In this document: positions 60,478 through 64,000 of the stretch, piece by piece
How positions within the stretch are numbered: the first letter of the stretch is position 1
Layout of the letters: each line of letters opens with the position of its first letter
NCBI GenBank assembly: GCA_965279075.1
Contig: CBDIHI010000005.1
Span: 62,001 to 126,000, forward strand
Direction: 5' to 3'
Source: SZAS-79 sp965279075
GTDB taxonomy: Bacteria > Pseudomonadota > Gammaproteobacteria > Burkholderiales > SG8-39
Length of the DNA stretch: 64,000 nt
Position numbers and translations under genes: made by a program
The notes under the pieces: generated by a model
The model's database searches: none
The model's input: the letters and a program-made list of their open reading frames with translations, nothing else
Told to the model about the DNA's origin: nothing

Positions 60478-61323
60478 GTGGAAAGTCAGCGCAAGCACGC
60501 GCGGACCTTCAGTTTCGAGTTCTTCCCGCCGAAGACACCGGAGGGCAAGGCCAAGCTGCGCACGACCTGGCAACAGCTCGCGCAACTGAAGCCGCGCTTC
60601 TTCTCGGTGACCTTCGGCGCGGGCGGCTCGACGCAGCAGGGCACGCTCGACACCGTGCTCGAGATCCTCGCCTCCGGCCACGAGGCCGCGCCGCACCTGT
60701 CGTGCGTCGCGTCCTCCAAGGCCGAGATCGCGGACATCCTCGCGCACTACAAGGACAACGGCATCCGCCACATCGTCGCGCTGCGCGGCGACCTGCCCTC
60801 GGGCGTCGCCATGGCGGGCGAGTTGCGGCACGCCAACGAACTCGTGGCGTTCATCCGCGAGACCACCGGCGACTGGTTCAACATCGAAGTCGCCTGCTAC
60901 CCCGAATACCATCCCCAGACGCGCAATGCCGCCGACGAGGTGAAGAACTTCAGGCGCAAGATCGACGCGGGCGCCAACGCCGCGATGACCCAGTACTTCT
61001 ACAACCCCGACGCGTACTTCCGCTTCGTCGACGAGTGCGAGGCTGCGGGCATCACGATCCCCATCGTTCCCGGCATCATGCCGATCGGGAATTTCTCCCA
61101 GCTCGCAAGGTTCTCGGATGCCTGCGGCGCGGAGATCCCGCGCTGGATGCGCATCAGGCTGGAAGGCTATCGCGACGACACGGCTTCCATCCGGTCGTTC
61201 GGCCTCGATGTGGTGACCTCACTCTGCGACAAGCTGCTCGCCGCAGGCGCGCCGGGCCTGCATTTCTATACGCTCAACCAGGCCGGGGCGGTCTCGACGA
61301 TCTGGCAGCGCCTGGGCCTCTGA
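60478..61323 (+). CDS. metF: 5,10-methylenetetrahydrofolate reductase
   Basis: 281 residues, a FAD-dependent TIM barrel. Conserved blocks are FSFEFFPPKTPEGKAKL at the start and FNIEVACYPEYHP in the middle, and NAAMTQYFYNPDAYFRFVDEC-type sequence at about 170. It makes 5-methyltetrahydrofolate for homocysteine remethylation. The start is GTG at 60478, two bases after the ahcY stop, so the two are co-transcribed under the riboswitch. It converges with the TRAP permease gene with no gap. Confidence 0.97.
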   Translation: MESQRKHARTFSFEFFPPKTPEGKAKLRTTWQQLAQLKPRFFSVTFGAGGSTQQGTLDTVLEILASGHEAAPHLSCVASSKAEIADILAHYKDNGIRHIVALRGDLPSGVAMAGELRHANELVAFIRETTGDWFNIEVACYPEYHPQTRNAADEVKNFRRKIDAGANAAMTQYFYNPDAYFRFVDECEAAGITIPIVPGIMPIGNFSQLARFSDACGAEIPRWMRIRLEGYRDDTASIRSFGLDVVTSLCDKLLAAGAPGLHFYTLNQAGAVSTIWQRLGL

Positions 61324-62607
61324 TCAGTTGAACTGCGCGGGCAGCCACAGCGCGAGCCCCGGGAACACGGCCAGCAGCGCGAGCAGCGCGAACAGCGCCG
61401 CGACGAACGGCAACGCGCCCAGGATCACGTCGTTCAGCGACCCGGACTTCCTGAGGTTCTGCACCACGAAGAGGTTGAGGCCCACGGGCGGGGTGATCAG
61501 CGCGGTCTCGATCAGCACGATCACCACGATCCCGAACCAAACCGGGTCGTAGCCGAGCTTGAACATCACCGGGGCGATGATCGGGATGGTGGTGATCATC
61601 ATCGACAGGGTCTCCATGAAGCAGCCCAGCACCACGTAGAACACGATCACCGCGAACAGCATCATCACCGGCGACAGGCCCAGGCCTTCGATGGTGTTGG
61701 TCAGCGCCGTGGTCAGGCCGATGGCCGAGATCACGAAGTTGAGGAAGTAGGCGGCCAGGATGATCAGCATCACCATCGCGGTCGACTTCATCGTGCCCTC
61801 GATCGCCTCGCGCAGCATGCCGAAGGTGAGGCGGCCTTTCATCCACGCCAGCCCGAGCGAGGCCACCACGCCGAGCGATGCCGCCTCGGTGGGCGTGGCC
61901 ACCCCCGCGTAGATCGAACCGACCACCACAACGAAAATGCCGAGCGGCGGCAGCAGGTGCACGAGGCCGCCGAAACGCTCGGCCCACGTCGCGGTGACAC
62001 GCTTGCCGCCCCAGGCCGGCCGCACGAGGCACAGGACGATCACCACGGCCATGAAGAGCAGCATCAGCAGCGCGCCCGGGATCATGCCGGCCAGGTACAG
62101 CTTCGGCACCGAGGTGTTGGTCAGCACCGCGTAGACGATCATGTTGATCGAGGGCGGGATCAGGATCCCCAGCGTGCCGCCTGCCGCCAGCGTGCCGAGG
62201 AACAGTCGTTCGTTGTAGCCGAAGCGGCGCGCCTGCGGGAGCGCCACCGTCCCCACCGTGGCCGCGGTGGCCACGCTCGAGCCCGAGGTGGCGGCGAAGA
62301 TGCCGCACGCCGCGATGTTCGAGTGCATCAGGCCGCCCGGCAGCCAGGACACCCAGTGGATCAGCGACCCGTACATGCGCTCGGCGAATCCCGAGCGCAG
62401 CAGGATCTCGCCCAGCAGGATGAACAGCGGCACCGATACCAGCAGGAACTCGTTGGAGGCCGACCACGCGACCTCGCCCATCGCGCGGACCAGCGGCAGC
62501 TGTGAATAGAAGCCCTCCAGGATCAGCCCCAGCACGCCCAGCGCCGCGGCCACCGGGATCGCCAGCGCCATCAACGCTAGCAGCACGGCCAGAGTGGTGG
62601 CGATCAT
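61324..62607 (-). CDS. TRAP transporter large permease subunit (DctM)
   Basis: 427 residues with about 12 membrane helices, typical of the DctM family. Visible blocks include GLPQARRFGYNERLFLGTLAAGGTLGILIPPSI-type sequence and TPPVGLNLFVVQNLRKSG near the C-terminus. It is the ion-coupled translocation subunit. The ATG overlaps the DctQ stop as ATGA. Confidence 0.95.
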   Translation of the reverse strand: MIATTLAVLLALMALAIPVAAALGVLGLILEGFYSQLPLVRAMGEVAWSASNEFLLVSVPLFILLGEILLRSGFAERMYGSLIHWVSWLPGGLMHSNIAACGIFAATSGSSVATAATVGTVALPQARRFGYNERLFLGTLAAGGTLGILIPPSINMIVYAVLTNTSVPKLYLAGMIPGALLMLLFMAVVIVLCLVRPAWGGKRVTATWAERFGGLVHLLPPLGIFVVVVGSIYAGVATPTEAASLGVVASLGLAWMKGRLTFGMLREAIEGTMKSTAMVMLIILAAYFLNFVISAIGLTTALTNTIEGLGLSPVMMLFAVIVFYVVLGCFMETLSMMITTIPIIAPVMFKLGYDPVWFGIVVIVLIETALITPPVGLNLFVVQNLRKSGSLNDVILGALPFVAALFALLALLAVFPGLALWLPAQFN

Positions 62608-63236
62608 GGGCGCTTTGCACCTTCGTGCTGCAGGCCGCGTGCGTATTCGGCCTCTTCCTCGGCCTCCTCGCGCACGCTGCGCGCCCCGAGCAACTCATGC
62701 ACGCCGGCCCAGTTCCCCGCAAACAGCATGCCCACGGCGCGCGCGAGCAGCAGCACGAGCGTGGTGATGAACAGCGCGAGGCCCGCAAACCACAGGGATT
62801 GCGGGATCCAAAGGGGGACCTTCAACGCGCTGTTCGACTGCGACGACAGCGCCCACGAGGTGGCCAGCACCTCCCAGCTCCAGCGCGCGAGATAGGCGAC
62901 GAACACCCCCAGCGCCACCAGCGCGAGGATGTCGAGGAGCGCGCACAGCTTCCGGGGCAGCAGCTGGTACAGGGCGTCCACGCGCACGTTGACGCGCCGG
63001 AGCAGCGCAAACGTGAAAGCCCATGCGGTGCCGATTGCGAATGCGTAGCCGGAAAGTTCGTCGGAGCCGCCGAGCGACACCGTGAACAGTTTCCTCGCGA
63101 TCACGTCCACCGAGACGGTGAACGCGGCGGCGAGCAGCAGCACGCCGCCGCACCAGACCGCGCGCAGGGACAGCCAGTCGGCTGCGTCAAGGGCCCGCTG
63201 GACCAGCGGGCCCCTGTCGTTCACCGGACCGGTCAA
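62604..63236 (-). CDS. TRAP transporter small permease subunit (DctQ)
   Basis: 210 residues with four membrane helices and a charged C-terminal tail (EEAEEEAEYARG). It is longer than the shortest DctQ proteins because of this tail and an insertion. TTG at 63236 is the given start; GTG at 63224 is possible. It lies 15 bases after the binding-protein stop. Confidence 0.9.
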   Translation of the reverse strand: MTGPVNDRGPLVQRALDAADWLSLRAVWCGGVLLLAAAFTVSVDVIARKLFTVSLGGSDELSGYAFAIGTAWAFTFALLRRVNVRVDALYQLLPRKLCALLDILALVALGVFVAYLARWSWEVLATSWALSSQSNSALKVPLWIPQSLWFAGLALFITTLVLLLARAVGMLFAGNWAGVHELLGARSVREEAEEEAEYARGLQHEGAKRP

Positions 63237-63251
63237 AATTCCGCCCGGCCC

Positions 63252-64000
63252 TTACTTCTTCGCAACGACGCCGGCGGCCTTGCCGATGGTGGCGTTGAAA
63301 TCCGCCACGCATTCGGCGCTGCAGCGCGCGGCCCACTTGGGCAGCATCGTCTCGTCGACGATCTTCTTCAGCATCGCGCGGTCTGCGGCCGAGGGCTGCA
63401 CCACCGTCATCTTGCCCTTGGTGCCCACCTTGCAGTCGTCGCGTCCGCCGTTGCAGGCATAGCCCTGCTCGGTGTGGTACGCGGCGGCGTCCCAGATCGC
63501 TTTCTCCAGCCCCTTCACTTCGGTCTCGATCAGGCTCTGGACGCGCGGGTCGAGCTTGGCGAAGGACTTCATGTTGACCGCGTAGGCGATCTGGCCCCAG
63601 GACACGGGCAGCGCGATCAGGTGCGTGCTGACCTCGTTCCACTTGGCCAGGTTGCCCGAGAGCGTGCCGGTGATGCCGCAATCCACGGTCTTGTTCTGCA
63701 GCGCGGGCACCACTTCGCCGAAGGCCATGGTGACGGGCGTGCCGCCCAGCGCGGTGACGAGTTCCGACTGCGAGCGGCCGGCCGCGCGCACCTTCTTGCC
63801 CTTGATGTCGGCCAGGCCCTTGACCTCGGCGTTGCAGTAGAAGACCTGCGCCGGGTAGGTGCCCACGCCCAGCAGCTTCACACCGAATTTCTGGAACAGC
63901 TTCGTGTACATGGCCTTGGAGGCGTCCGTGGCCTTGCGCGCGGTATCGAAGTCGGTCAGCAGTCCGGCGATGTCGATGGCCTCGTTGGTCGGGTCGTCCG
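63252..64000 (-). CDS. TRAP transporter substrate-binding protein (DctP), partial
   Basis: The frame stays open to the window edge, so the N-terminus, including the signal peptide, is outside; about 249 residues are seen. The DctP-fold markers are PAQVFYCNAEVKGLADIKGKKVRAAGRSQSELV and GGTPVTMAFGEVVPALQNKTVDC, the latter with the family's signature of residues before 'ALQNKTVD'. It captures a ligand (often a carboxylate) in the periplasm and passes it to DctQM. Several cysteines occur in the C-terminal part (YACNGG, DDCKVG, ARCSAEC). The ligand is unknown. An internal ATG at 63911 is not the true start. Confidence 0.9.
   Translation of the reverse strand, partial: DDPTNEAIDIAGLLTDFDTARKATDASKAMYTKLFQKFGVKLLGVGTYPAQVFYCNAEVKGLADIKGKKVRAAGRSQSELVTALGGTPVTMAFGEVVPALQNKTVDCGITGTLSGNLAKWNEVSTHLIALPVSWGQIAYAVNMKSFAKLDPRVQSLIETEVKGLEKAIWDAAAYHTEQGYACNGGRDDCKVGTKGKMTVVQPSAADRAMLKKIVDETMLPKWAARCSAECVADFNATIGKAAGVVAKK

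Overview
The window is a dense, high-GC bacterial chromosome segment of about 64 kb. It reads as housekeeping DNA from a beta-proteobacterium, probably Burkholderiales-like; the genus cannot be named from this sequence. The clues are gene order and family content: lolB-ispE-tRNA-Gln-prs-rplY-pth-ychF; secB-grxC-rhodanese beside gpmA-envC-ctpA-moeB; argB with a pyrimidine 5'-nucleotidase and slmA; hslVU; a caa3-type oxidase cluster with DUF2970, DUF2909 and DUF2244 genes; and an S-adenosylhomocysteine (SAH) riboswitch before ahcY. No transposon, prophage, rRNA operon or CRISPR array is visible, and no gap between genes exceeds 300 bases (the largest is 1755-2021).

Layout. 1-1277: a gene fragment at the window edge and a desaturase lacking its N-terminal half. 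1290-1754: an acetyltransferase. 2022-6264: a tight leftward unit of receiver-only response regulator, YaiO-type outer-membrane barrel, HEAT-repeat membrane protein, processive family 2 glycosyltransferase and membrane-anchored Mrr-like nuclease; this is the best candidate for an undescribed system, probably surface polysaccharide production. 6386-7763: quinone oxidoreductase and a small secreted protein. 7791-14771: translation, PRPP, isoprenoid and lipoprotein genes with tRNA-Gln. 14868-16740: mutM, coaD, rsmD. 16805-20257: ftsY-ftsE-ftsX and rpoH. 20315-28615: cytochrome c oxidase structural and assembly genes. 28729-33330: bioC-like, amidase, comF, trmL, gpsA. 33364-39312: SH3 protein, secB, grxC, rhodanese, gpmA, envC, ctpA, moeB. 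39379-44073: slmA, nucleotidase, argB, hsp20, hslUV. 44147-48676: a leftward metal (probably zinc) unit. 48790-54603: FecR-domain protein, rlmI-like, chromate transporter halves, xerC, DUF484, dapF, CoA-binding protein. 54629-61323: two lipid A acyltransferases, then metK, a DUF1116 gene, and riboswitch-ahcY-metF. 61324-64000: a TRAP transporter whose binding-protein gene runs off the window.

How it works together. Three control sites form a heat-shock circuit: rpoH has a CIRCE operator (HrcA target) laid over its sigma-70-type promoter, while hslVU and hsp20 each have a sequence close to the sigma-32 promoter consensus. metK, ahcY and metF belong to one methyl cycle, and the riboswitch would let SAH switch on its own removal. 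The oxidase region carries CoxA/B/C and copper and assembly factors (Cox11, two SCO-type proteins, SURF1, heme O synthase), but heme A synthase (ctaA) is not in its usual place. The metal unit has a binding protein and permease but no ABC ATPase.

Start codons were chosen from overlap with the upstream stop, Shine-Dalgarno-like sequence and family length; several GTG and TTG starts are uncertain. Family assignments come from reading motifs, not from database searches.
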